Assembly (NCBI GenBank): GCA_027484915.1
Contig: JAIXSA010000033.1
Coordinates: forward strand, 1-50,049
DNA from: Paracoccaceae bacterium
GTDB lineage: Bacteria > Pseudomonadota > Alphaproteobacteria > Rhodobacterales > Rhodobacteraceae
Length of the DNA stretch: 50,049 nt
Reading direction: 5' to 3'
The position numbers and the translations under genes were made by a program. Below are positions 24,698 to 33,330 of the stretch, piece by piece (position 1 is the stretch's first letter; every line of letters starts with the position of its first letter). The notes below the pieces were generated by a model. It had not been told where the DNA came from and did no database searches. It saw nothing but the letters and a program-made list of their open reading frames with translations.

Positions 24698-25485
24698 GAA
24701 GGGGTGAAGCGGAGCGAGAGGCAGGACATGCCGCCGTCAAGCTTGGCGCATTCGGAGTTGCCAATCTCGCGCACGGTCAAGCCTGCCTTGGCGATGGAAT
24801 CGCGGGTCCTGGGGAAGCCTGCGGGCATGAGGACGAGGTCGTTGAAGCGGATGGTGTTGGCGGCGGCTTCCTCGCCGTCGGGGACGTCGATGAGCTTGTA
24901 GCCCGCGAAGCAGCCCGAGGCGGAGAGGCGTTTGGTGGAGAGGATGGTTTCGGGGCCGAGGAGCGAGCAGTCGGTCTTGAAGTGGAGGACGCCGGGGGGT
25001 GTCAGGACTTCACGCAAGGTGTGGCCCCAGGGGGCGACGAGGCGGGTGAGTTCGGCGATGCCGGCGGCGTTGGTGCGGGCGGAGCGGCCGACGAGGATTT
25101 CGGTCTCGGTGACCAGGATGTCGCCGCCTTCGATGAAGCTGTCCGCGCCGGTGATGGCGACGACCTGGGTGTAGAGCGCCTTGAGGTGCGGGGCCATCTC
25201 GGCCGCTTCGCCAAGGCGGGAGGGCGCGCCCGGGCGCATGACGACGGCGCCTTGCGGCAGGCAAAGCGCGGTGTCCTCGACGAAGACGCTGTCGGGGTAG
25301 GCGTCGAGCGGGGGCAGTTCGACGACTGTGGCCCCGGTGTCGCGCAGGGTGGCGATGTAGGCGGCGTGGTGGGCCAGCATCAGGGCAAGGTCGGGGGTGC
25401 CGGTGTCGACGGCGCGCAGCCCTTGGGTGATCGAGGTCGCTGGGCGGCGGGTGATGGCATGGCTGAAGTGGGTGGAAAAGGACAT
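24694..25485 (-). CDS. Dimethylarginine dimethylaminohydrolase / amidinotransferase-fold hydrolase
   Basis: A 263-aa enzyme of the guanidino-group modifying (pentein) superfamily. Active-site residues visible are SVFVEDTA (66-73), EGGD (119-122), the catalytic His168 in LHFKTD and the nucleophile Cys255 in GGMSCLS. Bacterial DDAH hydrolyses N-omega-methylated arginines to citrulline and methylamines; arginine deiminases share the fold but are longer. It is the first gene of a two-gene minus-strand unit with the glycosyltransferase-like gene. The 116-bp upstream gap to map is divergent. Confidence 0.9.
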   Translation of the reverse strand: MSFSTHFSHAITRRPATSITQGLRAVDTGTPDLALMLAHHAAYIATLRDTGATVVELPPLDAYPDSVFVEDTALCLPQGAVVMRPGAPSRLGEAAEMAPHLKALYTQVVAITGADSFIEGGDILVTETEILVGRSARTNAAGIAELTRLVAPWGHTLREVLTPPGVLHFKTDCSLLGPETILSTKRLSASGCFAGYKLIDVPDGEEAAANTIRFNDLVLMPAGFPRTRDSIAKAGLTVREIGNSECAKLDGGMSCLSLRFTPS

Positions 25486-25601
25486 GGGGACCCCGGGTGA
25501 TGCGCGCCTTGTGTCGCATCAGGGCAGGGCCGCGCGCAAGAGGGAGGGACGCTGCGGCCGTGCTGTGCTAGGGGTGGGCAAAGGACGGACAGGAGTGCGG
25601 G

Positions 25602-26354
25602 ATGACCATCACCAATGCCGAGGAACTGGCGGGATTGCAGGCCATCGGCCGGATCGTCGCCGACACGATGCAGGGGATGGCGCGTGCGATGGAGCCGGGC
25701 ATGACCACGCGAGAGCTGGACGGGATTGGGCGGCGGCTGCTTGAGGCTGCCGGGGCGAGGTCAGCGCCGGAGGTGACCTACGGCTTTCCGGGGGCGACCT
25801 GCATCAGCGTGGGCGAGGAGATCGCGCATGGCATTCCGGGCGACCGGGTGCTGGCGGCGGGGGAATTGGTCAATATCGACGTCTCGGCTGAGAAGGGCGG
25901 GTACTTTGCGGACACCGGCGCAAGTTTCGCGCTGGGGACGGTGCGGCCCGAGGTGGCGAGATTGGCACGCGACGGGAAGCGGGCGATGGAACTGGGCGTG
26001 GCGCAGGTTCGTCCGGGGCGAGCCTTGGCAGACATCGGCAATGCGGTGGGGCGGTTCGCGTCGAAGCGGGGCTATTCGCTGATCCGCAACCTTGCGAGCC
26101 ATGGCGTGGGCCGCAAACTGCACGAGTATCCCGAGGAGATTCCGACCTGGCCCAACCGGGACCGCAGGCGCATCCATCGGGGATTGGTGATGACGGTGGA
26201 GCCGTTCCTGTCGCTGGGCGGACGCTTTGCGGTGGCGGACCGCGATGGATGGACGCTGCGCGCCGCGCCGCGTGCGCTGGCCGTGCAGTATGAGCATACG
26301 GTGGTGGCGACGGACCAGGGGCCGCTGGTGGTGACGCGGCCGAGTCGGGGCTGA
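25602..26354 (+). CDS. map: Methionine aminopeptidase, type I
   Basis: A 250-aa type I enzyme that removes the initiator methionine from nascent proteins using two divalent metals. All ligands are visible: Asp in NIDVSAEKGGYFADTG (two Asp), His in SHGVGRKLHEYP, Glu in VEPFLS and Glu in QYEHTVV; the substrate-side His is in EIAHGIPGD. The C-terminus stops soon after the last ligand, slightly short of the about 265-aa E. coli form. AGGAG lies 5-9 bp before the ATG. Rhodobacterales often have more than one map paralogue, so this may not be the essential copy. Confidence 0.93.
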   Translation: MTITNAEELAGLQAIGRIVADTMQGMARAMEPGMTTRELDGIGRRLLEAAGARSAPEVTYGFPGATCISVGEEIAHGIPGDRVLAAGELVNIDVSAEKGGYFADTGASFALGTVRPEVARLARDGKRAMELGVAQVRPGRALADIGNAVGRFASKRGYSLIRNLASHGVGRKLHEYPEEIPTWPNRDRRRIHRGLVMTVEPFLSLGGRFAVADRDGWTLRAAPRALAVQYEHTVVATDQGPLVVTRPSRG

Positions 26355-26520
26355 GCGCGACGACGGTTCGTCCGCGTCGGGAGAGGTGGGCTGGTGTCGC
26401 GGCGGCCTGACCAGTGGCGCCTTTTGCTGTGTGCGGGAGCCTCCGGCGGGGATGTTTTCGGACAGAAAATGGGGACGTACCTGCGCGTTTCCCGAGGTGT
26501 CCGGCCTTTTTGAGCGCGGC

Positions 26521-27534
26521 CTACCCGGCCCAGGGCAGGCTCAGGGCAGGGTGGAAGAGCCAGCGCCACCAGGCATGGTCAAGGAACTGCCCGGCGAGGA
26601 TCAGGAAGGCGGTGCCAAGCGTCGCGGCCATGGCGAGGCCATACCAGAGGGCGGTCATGATGCGCGACCGGGCGCGGGCGGGGGTCGCGGCCTCGGCGGC
26701 CTGGGTGCCGTCCCAGCGTCCCGGTCGCAGGCCCGCGGCGCGGGGTGCGGCGAAGGCGTAGGTCCGGGCGGCAAGGGCGCGCAGGGCCCAGGAGGTCAGG
26801 AAGGCCAAGGCGGCCAGAGCCAGGGTGATCTGACCCTGGAGTGCGGCGACCTCGTCCGGCGAGAGGTCCTGGATCCAGGGGGTCCAGTCGGGTGCCGTCG
26901 TCATCAGGCCGCGCGCTGCAAAGAACGGCACGGCGAAGATGGCGGTGAGAAGCGACAGCGCCGGGACGCGCCAGCCGGCCTGGGCCACGAGGCCGCGCAG
27001 GCGGCGAAGCTCGAAGGCGGCGGAGAGGCGGTCCTCGGTCGCGAGATGGGCAAGGACCAGGGGAAGGGCGGGCAGCACGAGGGCGGCAAGGATTGCGCCG
27101 AAGAGGAAGACGGAGGGGCCGACGAAGGCCTGCTCATAGCCCTTGTTGAAGGAATTCTCCCACCCCTCCCACCAGGCGCCGAGCCAGAGGAGGGTGAAGG
27201 GCAGGGTCCAGGCCAGAAGCGCGGTCAGCGCCATGAGCCCGGCGCGGATGTTGGCGGCAAGACCGCCCAGAGCGCGGGCGATGCGCCCGGTGGGGCGGCC
27301 CGAAGCCTCATGCGGGCCGAGAAGCCAGCCGGGGGCTTCTTCGGCGGCACCGAAGCGGTCGCGGGCGCGATGGCCCTGCCGACGGGTCAGCCAGCCAAGC
27401 GCGATCAGGGCGGTGACGGCGCCGGTACAGAGAAGGGTGCCGATCCCGGCGTTCAGCGCAAGGCGACCAAGGCGGGTCAGACGACCGGGGCCGTAGGTGG
27501 CGGGGCCGAGCACGGGTTCAGGGAGATGGGTCAC
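26521..27534 (-). CDS. Polytopic membrane protein of unknown function
   Basis: A 337-aa protein with about seven hydrophobic helices (for example near residues 28-48, 98-120, 140-165, 195-215, 240-258 and 295-315). A Gly/Arg-rich loop lies after the first helix (RRQGHRARDRFGAAEEAPG), and an Ala-rich cytoplasmic segment precedes the last one. No transporter signature is recognised. Its ATG overlaps the stop of the Tat-exported alkaline-phosphatase-superfamily gene by 4 bp, so the two are coupled and could cooperate in envelope chemistry. The 166-bp downstream gap to map contains a GC-rich segment with no gene. Confidence 0.78.
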   Translation of the reverse strand: MTHLPEPVLGPATYGPGRLTRLGRLALNAGIGTLLCTGAVTALIALGWLTRRQGHRARDRFGAAEEAPGWLLGPHEASGRPTGRIARALGGLAANIRAGLMALTALLAWTLPFTLLWLGAWWEGWENSFNKGYEQAFVGPSVFLFGAILAALVLPALPLVLAHLATEDRLSAAFELRRLRGLVAQAGWRVPALSLLTAIFAVPFFAARGLMTTAPDWTPWIQDLSPDEVAALQGQITLALAALAFLTSWALRALAARTYAFAAPRAAGLRPGRWDGTQAAEAATPARARSRIMTALWYGLAMAATLGTAFLILAGQFLDHAWWRWLFHPALSLPWAG

Positions 27535-28673
27535 AGGAAGATCTCCTCGACGGCGCGGCCCTCGGCCCGGTGGGCGGAAAAGCCCATGGCCGCGGCAATG
27601 GTAGGGGCGATGGCGGACTGGTCGACGGGCCTGTCCACGGTGCCCCTGCCGATGCCCGGACCGAAGATCACCGCCCAGGTTTCATGTGCCGAGCGGGAGT
27701 TGAAGTGGTGCTGGAACGGCACCTCGGCCAGCGGGTTCGCATCGCGGCCGCAGTCTGGGGTGATCACGAAGATCGTGTTGTCGCGGTAGAAGGGATCGGC
27801 GTCCGCCGCGCTGACCAGCCGCTGCAGGCCCTCGTCGATGATGGCGATGGCGCGGGTGTAGTGGCTGGGGTTGCCCCAGTGGACATAGTCGGGGTCCTGG
27901 TAGTTGACCATCAGGAAGCGGGGCTGCAGTTCGGCCATCGCGCGCACCGAAAGCTCGGTCAGGAGCCGGTCGCCGCGCGGGTTCTTCAGCCCGCTGTCCC
28001 CGTAGTCCTGTCGCCAGCGTTCCCAGAAGGCGGTGACGTCGGGCGAGGGGTCGGGCGTCGCGCCACGCGGGTCCTTGGTCAGGAGGGCATCGCGTTCTTC
28101 CTGGACCTGCTGGAGCTGGTCTTCGGGCAGCCTGCCTTCGGCCAGTTGCATCGCGGTGCGGTAAAGCTTGTACCGGTGCAGCGACAGCATTTCGGAGCGG
28201 TAGTCGATGCCGAAATGGTCCCCGGCCCCGAAGGTGAAGAACTCTTCCTGCGGGCGGTCCTCGCCGTTGACCAGCAGGACCTGGTGCGAGGGAATGTCGA
28301 AACTGCGGCGGAGGTATTCGAAGAGGGTGGGCTCGGTCGGTTCCAACTGGTCGCTGATCGTCGCAAGCTCGCGGTAGGCGAGGTAGCGTCCTGTCAGGAG
28401 GTTGAGCGTACCTTCTGCGTGGGAAGTGTTCACGCCCTCCAGCCGGTCGATCCGGAGGTCGGGGATGAAGGTGCCGCGCGGGGCGAGGACATGGCGCAGA
28501 TAGGGCGCCCAGGTCGCGGCTTCATCGATGGTCTCGGCCCGGCGGACACCACCGCCGAACCGGACGAGGATGACATTCGGGCCACGGTAGGCCGGCGATG
28601 CCGCAAGGGCGGGCCGGACGGCAAGGCTGGCTGCGAGACTGGCGGTTCCAAGCGTGAACTGGCGGCGGTCCAT
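27531..28673 (-). CDS. Tat-exported alkaline-phosphatase-superfamily protein (sulfatase/DUF1501-like)
   Basis: A 380-aa protein with a twin-arginine signal (DRRQFTLGTASLAASLAV, residues 2-19), so it is exported folded to the periplasm. The mature part has the alkaline-phosphatase/sulfatase fold: NVILVRFGGGVRRAE near residue 33, FMVNYQDPDYVHWG near residue 265 and metal-type ligands in ITPDCGRD and FQHHFN near residues 312-325. The usual nucleophile Ser/Thr/Cys after the first strand is not obvious (GGGVRR), so the activity may not be a standard sulfatase. It is co-transcribed with the downstream polytopic membrane protein. A GTTAAT/ATTAAC palindrome lies 18 bp upstream of its ATG. Confidence 0.8.
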   Translation of the reverse strand: MDRRQFTLGTASLAASLAVRPALAASPAYRGPNVILVRFGGGVRRAETIDEAATWAPYLRHVLAPRGTFIPDLRIDRLEGVNTSHAEGTLNLLTGRYLAYRELATISDQLEPTEPTLFEYLRRSFDIPSHQVLLVNGEDRPQEEFFTFGAGDHFGIDYRSEMLSLHRYKLYRTAMQLAEGRLPEDQLQQVQEERDALLTKDPRGATPDPSPDVTAFWERWRQDYGDSGLKNPRGDRLLTELSVRAMAELQPRFLMVNYQDPDYVHWGNPSHYTRAIAIIDEGLQRLVSAADADPFYRDNTIFVITPDCGRDANPLAEVPFQHHFNSRSAHETWAVIFGPGIGRGTVDRPVDQSAIAPTIAAAMGFSAHRAEGRAVEEIFL

Positions 28674-28690
28674 CGGGGCACCTCGCGTTT

Positions 28691-28705
28691 GTTAATGGTA
28701 TTAAC
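28691..28705. promoter_or_regulatory. Palindrome upstream of the Tat-exported protein gene
   Basis: GTTAAT-GGT-ATTAAC is a perfect 6-bp inverted repeat in an AT-rich stretch of an otherwise GC-rich genome, 18-32 bp upstream of the minus-strand ATG at 28673. Position and symmetry suggest an operator; the binding protein is unknown. Confidence 0.5.
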
Positions 28706-28839
28706 ATCGCATGGATTACGGACGATTTCGAGCGATTCCTTCCGGCAACAAACCGGTTTGGTCAGAAATGTCACAAAGCAGCCGTCTGGATGCCGTTTTT
28801 AACTTCCATACCAAAGATAGGTTGACTGCGCCTTGGGCC

Positions 28840-28856
28840 CAGATAATCGGTATCTG
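28840..28856. promoter_or_regulatory. Palindrome upstream of the glycan operon
   Basis: CAGATA-ATCGG-TATCTG, perfect 6-bp arms, ends 9 bp before the ribosome binding site (GGAGG at 28865-28869) of the first gene in the operon. A TTGACT lies 13 bp further upstream (28822-28827), but no good -10 follows at 16-18 bp. It could be an operator over the transcription start. Confidence 0.45.
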
Positions 28857-28874
28857 CGTAATATGGAGGCTGCA

Positions 28875-29231
28875 TTGAAGCGAATTGTAACACGTTTTCT
28901 TTTGACGATCGGGGCTGCGACCTTGGCGCCGTCGGCGGTTCTGGCACAGGAGGGCAGCGGCACGTCGATCAACGACGTCTGCTCGAAGCCAGAGTTCGCC
29001 GCGCAGAGCGCTAAGCTTTGGGAGTATGTCCGGCAGGTCGACAAGACCGAAGTCTACATCGCCTATCTGGAAGCCTGTGGCGACTCGCCCCTGACGGCCG
29101 AGTTCGCTGCCATCGCCCGCGACATCGTGGTGCAGCGGACGGCGAACTACAAGAATATGCCGACCAAGGTCGAGAAGCTGGTATGGGAGGACAGCAGTCC
29201 CAACGGGTTCATGTCGGTCTACGTCTACTGA
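28875..29231 (+). CDS. Small secreted protein of unknown function
   Basis: A 118-aa secreted protein. A TTG start at 28875 is chosen because GGAGG at 28865-28869 is optimally spaced and the product then begins with a clean signal peptide (MKRIVTRFLLTIGAATLAPS, cleaved after AVLAQ). The ATG at 28863 overlaps the ribosome binding site. The mature protein of about 95 residues has two cysteines (NDVCSKPEF; YLEACGDSP) and is helical in its middle. It is the first gene of a plus-strand unit with two large glycan genes 11 bp downstream, so it may be a periplasmic accessory of that pathway. No family is recognised. Confidence 0.78.
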   Translation: MKRIVTRFLLTIGAATLAPSAVLAQEGSGTSINDVCSKPEFAAQSAKLWEYVRQVDKTEVYIAYLEACGDSPLTAEFAAIARDIVVQRTANYKNMPTKVEKLVWEDSSPNGFMSVYVY

Positions 29232-29242
29232 CAGGCGGCCAG

Positions 29243-31480
29243 GTGCACGATCAGGTCTGCCGGGGGCGGGAGCGGGAGCTTCCGCCTTTTGCGTCCGAAG
29301 CGGGCGACCGTTTGCGGGCAGAGGCGGTCGAGTACCTGGATTTCCTTGCGCTCATCGACCGTGCCGAGGTGGATGGCGCGGATGAATGGCTGTTCTGGGC
29401 CGACCGCGCAGCGGTGCAGCGCTTTCCGCGGGACATGGAGCTGGTCGCGCGCTGGATGCTGCACGAGACGATCCGCGGCAATGGCCAGACAGTGCGGACG
29501 CTGCGGGCCGTCCTGTCCAGCCTTCCCCCAAGCGAGGGGCGCAAGCCGGTGATCCTGGACGCCCTGGCGCGGGCGGATTTCCTGCTGGGGGAGTGCGTCG
29601 CGGGGTCGGCAAGGCTGGCGCTTCTGGCCGATGTGGCGCCGGAGTTCGACCGGACGCGCACCGAGGCGGCGGAACTGCGCGGGCTTCTGGCAGCGGGTGA
29701 CGTCGCCCGCGCGCGGGAGCTGGCCGTGCTGCGGACGGCACCGGGCGCCGATCTGATGCAGGCGGTGTGCGAGGTGTTCGAGGCGGCCGGCGACCCGGCC
29801 GCTTTGGTGGGGGCAATCGCGGCACGGGGCGGATTTTCGGTGCTGGAGGGGCCGCAGGCGGCGCAGGCCGGTCTGGCGGCCCTGGAGGCCCTTGGTCGGC
29901 TGGAGGAGTGTCTGGCCGAGGGGTGCCGCTTTCTTGACCGGGATGCCGAGGCGTTCGGTGTGGCCCAGCTGCTCCGCCTGGTCGCGATCCGGCTGGACCG
30001 CCTGGCCGAGGTGACGCCGCTTCTGCGGAAGTCGGCCAGGGCGCTGTCCGGACGGCCGGTGGGACTGGAGTTGGAGGCGCTGATCGCCCTGGACGCGGAT
30101 GATTACCCAGCGGCACGGGCGGCGCTGGCCCAGCTTGCGGACCCTCGCGCGGAAAGTGCCTGCCGGGTGCGCTTGGCCATCGAGACGACGGACCCCTCGT
30201 CCGGGCGGCGGGCGGCGCGACGGGCCTGGCTGGCCTATCGCCGGTTGCGGGTGACCCATGCCGGCCCCGAGATGCAGTATGGCAGCTACCTGATGAACGC
30301 GGCCCGGTCGCGGGCGGATCTGCGCGAGGCGCTGGCGGTTGTTGCGGCCGGTCTGCCCAGAGCGCGGGGAAACCCGTATTTCCACCGGCTTTACCTGTCG
30401 CTGCTGATCGCCTGCGGACGCGAGGCCGAAGCGCGGGCGCATCTGTCCAGCCTGCCCGAGGGGCTGCGCTCGGCCCGGCTCCTGCGCGAGGTGGAGCTGT
30501 GTTTCCGGCAGGCCGAGGGCGACCATGCCGGGGTGCGGGCAGCCTGGACCAGCCACGCCCGCGAGGGCGGCTACCGTGTCTTCAACTGCGCGACGGACCC
30601 CGCTGTGCCGGTCCGGGCAGGTCCGGTCCGGGGCAAGGTGGTGGTCTTTGCCGTGGTGTTTAACGGCATCGACTATGTGCAGCCCTTCCTTGACCACTAC
30701 CGGCGGCTTGGGGTCGAGAGCTTCGTGATCGTCGACAATGCCTCGACTGACGGCACCCGCGAGTTTCTGGCCAGCCAGCCGGACGTGCTGCTGCATGAGC
30801 AGCCCGGCAGTTTCCGCGCGGCGGCGCATGGGGTGGCCTGGATCAATCCGCTGATTCAGGAACATGCCCAGGGCCGCTGGGCGCTGTTCGTCGACATCGA
30901 CGAGCATCTGGTCTACCCCGGCCTGTCTGCCGGGCGGTCGCTGTCCGATCTTGTGGCCTTTGCCGAAAGCCGGGGGGCGGGCTGCTTTCCGTCCTACATG
31001 CTGGACCTTTTCGCCACGCCCGCCTCGGCGCGCGAGGGTTTTGCGGGGCACCGCTATTTCGACCGCGAATACGTGAGTTTCCGGTCAGTCCTGCCGCCCT
31101 ACCGGATGATGCAGGGCGGCGTGCGGGGGCGGCTGACCGGCCGGCAGTTCCTGATCACGAAGTCGCCGTTGGTGAAGGTCGATCCTGGGGTGATCTTCCT
31201 GGAAAACAATCACTTGCACACGCATCTGCCGCCCTGTGAGGTGACGACGGCGCTGTTGCATTACAAGTTCGTGGGCGACGCGCAGGCGCGCTTTGTCGAG
31301 GCGGTGGAGCGGGGCGAGCACTTCCTGGGAGGCCGCTTCTACCGGGACATGCTGGCGCGACTGAAGGGCAATGGAATAAGACGGGGCCTTTGGGCGCGGC
31401 GGTATCGTGGGGACGCGCAGCTGACCGGGATGGGTCTTCTGCAAAGCGCGCCGGACTGGGACAGATGGAGAGCGAAATGA
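29243..31480 (+). CDS. Family-2 glycosyltransferase with large N-terminal helical-repeat domain
   Basis: A protein of about 745 aa. Residues 1-455 are Ala/Leu/Arg-rich helical repeats of TPR type (for example CREVFEAAGDPAALVGAIAA), a probable protein-interaction scaffold. The C-terminal glycosyltransferase domain starts near residue 463 (KVVVFAVVFNGIDYVQPFLD), with IVDNASTDGTREFL as nucleotide-binding loop and DIDEHL near residue 550 as the DxD-type metal site, as in the Glyco_tranf_2_4 group. An HLHTHLPP block near residue 660 resembles the acceptor-side motif of that group. The GTG start at 29243 follows AGGCGG; the frame is open further upstream inside the preceding gene, where it is a shadow. 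The stop overlaps the next gene by 4 bp (ATGA). Sugar and acceptor are unknown. Confidence 0.82.
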   Translation: MHDQVCRGRERELPPFASEAGDRLRAEAVEYLDFLALIDRAEVDGADEWLFWADRAAVQRFPRDMELVARWMLHETIRGNGQTVRTLRAVLSSLPPSEGRKPVILDALARADFLLGECVAGSARLALLADVAPEFDRTRTEAAELRGLLAAGDVARARELAVLRTAPGADLMQAVCEVFEAAGDPAALVGAIAARGGFSVLEGPQAAQAGLAALEALGRLEECLAEGCRFLDRDAEAFGVAQLLRLVAIRLDRLAEVTPLLRKSARALSGRPVGLELEALIALDADDYPAARAALAQLADPRAESACRVRLAIETTDPSSGRRAARRAWLAYRRLRVTHAGPEMQYGSYLMNAARSRADLREALAVVAAGLPRARGNPYFHRLYLSLLIACGREAEARAHLSSLPEGLRSARLLREVELCFRQAEGDHAGVRAAWTSHAREGGYRVFNCATDPAVPVRAGPVRGKVVVFAVVFNGIDYVQPFLDHYRRLGVESFVIVDNASTDGTREFLASQPDVLLHEQPGSFRAAAHGVAWINPLIQEHAQGRWALFVDIDEHLVYPGLSAGRSLSDLVAFAESRGAGCFPSYMLDLFATPASAREGFAGHRYFDREYVSFRSVLPPYRMMQGGVRGRLTGRQFLITKSPLVKVDPGVIFLENNHLHTHLPPCEVTTALLHYKFVGDAQARFVEAVERGEHFLGGRFYRDMLARLKGNGIRRGLWARRYRGDAQLTGMGLLQSAPDWDRWRAK

Positions 31481-33330
31481 CAGAGTTCCGGGAGATCCTG
31501 GTCCTGGGGTTGGGCCGGTCGGGGTCGAACCTGCTGGCGTCTATTCTGCGCAACCTTCGCGGCAACGCGGGCTTCTTCGAGATCTACTTCGAAACACAGT
31601 CTCAGGGTCTGAAGCATTTGCCGGAGGTGCTGGAGCATCTGGCGCAGTCCCTTGGTGTCCCGGCCGCACAGGATTCCCCAGAATTGGTGGCCGCCCGGGA
31701 TGCCGATCCGGTGGGATACTTCGAAAAGCTTTCCAGCGCGGCCCGCGCGCTGGGCTACCAGTCGATGAGCTGCAAGATATTCGCGCGCCAGATCACGAAT
31801 GAGACGCTTGAAGCCTTGCTGAAACGTCCGAACATCAGCGTCGTCTTCCTGAGCCGAGGCCGGATCGAGCGTTACATCTCGGCCCTGAAGGGTCAGATCA
31901 CCGGGCAGTATACCGGAAAGGATACGACCGATTTACGCCCGGCGCTTTCCCTTATGCAATTCCTGACCATGTCGTTCAAGAACGACCGGGAACTGGAGGC
32001 AATGCATGAGACGGTCCTTGCCAGCGGCGTGCCAATCGGTCGGCTGATCTACGAGACTGATCTCGACATCGAAGAGAGCCTGCGGATCGAACGGGTCACG
32101 GACGCGCTGCGAGCGGCGGCGGTCGAGCCGGACTTCGCGCGGACCGCAACCGACAAATGGGTGGTCAAGCAGGATGCCAACCGCGACTGGCGCGACAAGA
32201 TCGCGAATGGGTTCGAGATATCGGCAGCGCTGGCGGGATTGGGGCTTTTGGCCTATGCCGAAGGCGCGCCGCTGGATGACCGGCCGTTGCGGAAACCTGC
32301 CAAGGCCGCTCAGGCTGCGCCCCCGAGAGACGACAGTCTGTTGGACCAGGGCGGCTACAACATCGCGGTGTCGGCCGATCCGGTCATCACCTTCACGGCG
32401 ATCCAGTACGGCCGATCCTTCATGGCCGAGTGGATGGCGGGGCCGGACCCGGCATTCGGCAGACGGCACGGCGTGCATTTCCTGAAGCCGACCTGGACGA
32501 TGGAGACGACCGACTTGCGCCCCCTGGCCGAAACCCTGCGCCGGGCCGAGGCCTGCAATCCGGGTAACAACTTTGTGGCGATGCATGTCTCGGACCGCGA
32601 AGCGCAGAAATACCGCGAGGTCGGAATCCCTTCGGTGCCGGGCAATCCGAACATCTTTACCAACGAGGCCCATTTTGTCGGTGAAGCAGTCGCTCATCCG
32701 GACCTACCCGAAAGCGACGCGATCTATGTCGCGCGTTTGGCCCCCTGGAAGCAGCACGAGCTGGCCTCTGGGCTGCGGGACCCGCTGTTCATCTATGGTG
32801 ACCCCGTAGATCCATCCGAAGCCGAGCAATTCGAACGGCTGCGGGGTCAGTTCCCGCTGGGGTCCTTTATCAACCACCGGCTGGGCAAGGGGCGGTATCA
32901 TTATCTTGGGCGGCAGGAGCTGGCGTCCGTCATGGCGCGGACACGGGTTGCCCTGGCGCTGAGCAGCGAGGAAGGCTGCATGCGGGCTTCGGTCGAGTGT
33001 CTGCTGGCGGGCCTGCCCATGGTGTCGGTGCCCTCGATCGGGGGGCGGGACCTGTTGTTCACCTCGGACACCGCGCTGATCGTGGAACCGACGCCGGACG
33101 CGGTTCGCGCTGGGGTGGAAGCGATGCTGGCCCGGGGCCTTGGCCGCGACGAGGTGCGCCGTCTGACACTGGACCGCGTCCGCCAGGAACGGCAGCGCTT
33201 TCTGGAGGCGGCGAATCGTCACGTCGCCAGCAAGCTTGGCCCATTTGCGCCAAGACTGAAGATGGAACCACTGCTGGATTTCACCATCCGGTATGTTCCC
33301 CTGCGCAAGATGATCGAGGGACTGGCATGA
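31477..33330 (+). CDS. Sulfotransferase-glycosyltransferase fusion protein
   Basis: A 617-aa two-domain protein. Residues 1-260 resemble PAPS-dependent sulfotransferases: LGLGRSGSNLLASILRN (about 10-26) is the 5'-phosphosulfate loop, and VVFLSRGRIERYISALKG (about 124-141) carries the Arg/Ser of the 3'-phosphate site. A linker rich in Ala and Lys follows, then a GT-B type glycosyltransferase from about residue 294 (PVITFTAIQYG) to the end, with SSEEGCMRASVECLLAGLP near 494 as the nucleotide-sugar binding block and GGRDLLF after it. Such a fusion would add both a sugar and a sulfate to the same glycan. The start at 31477 gives an ATGA overlap with the upstream gene and has GGAGAG just before. 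The next gene again overlaps by ATGA. Confidence 0.8.
   Translation: MTEFREILVLGLGRSGSNLLASILRNLRGNAGFFEIYFETQSQGLKHLPEVLEHLAQSLGVPAAQDSPELVAARDADPVGYFEKLSSAARALGYQSMSCKIFARQITNETLEALLKRPNISVVFLSRGRIERYISALKGQITGQYTGKDTTDLRPALSLMQFLTMSFKNDRELEAMHETVLASGVPIGRLIYETDLDIEESLRIERVTDALRAAAVEPDFARTATDKWVVKQDANRDWRDKIANGFEISAALAGLGLLAYAEGAPLDDRPLRKPAKAAQAAPPRDDSLLDQGGYNIAVSADPVITFTAIQYGRSFMAEWMAGPDPAFGRRHGVHFLKPTWTMETTDLRPLAETLRRAEACNPGNNFVAMHVSDREAQKYREVGIPSVPGNPNIFTNEAHFVGEAVAHPDLPESDAIYVARLAPWKQHELASGLRDPLFIYGDPVDPSEAEQFERLRGQFPLGSFINHRLGKGRYHYLGRQELASVMARTRVALALSSEEGCMRASVECLLAGLPMVSVPSIGGRDLLFTSDTALIVEPTPDAVRAGVEAMLARGLGRDEVRRLTLDRVRQERQRFLEAANRHVASKLGPFAPRLKMEPLLDFTIRYVPLRKMIEGLA

Noticed and set aside
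26440-26500. GC-rich stretch GGGAGCCTCCGGCGGGGATG with TTTTC following, after map
   Set aside because: It looks like an element I associate with Rhodobacteraceae intergenic regions, but it has a single copy here and only a weak hairpin, so no class can be claimed.
29225-31051. 608-aa minus-strand open frame
   Set aside because: Antisense shadow of the helical-repeat glycosyltransferase; His/Arg/Gln-rich with no motif.
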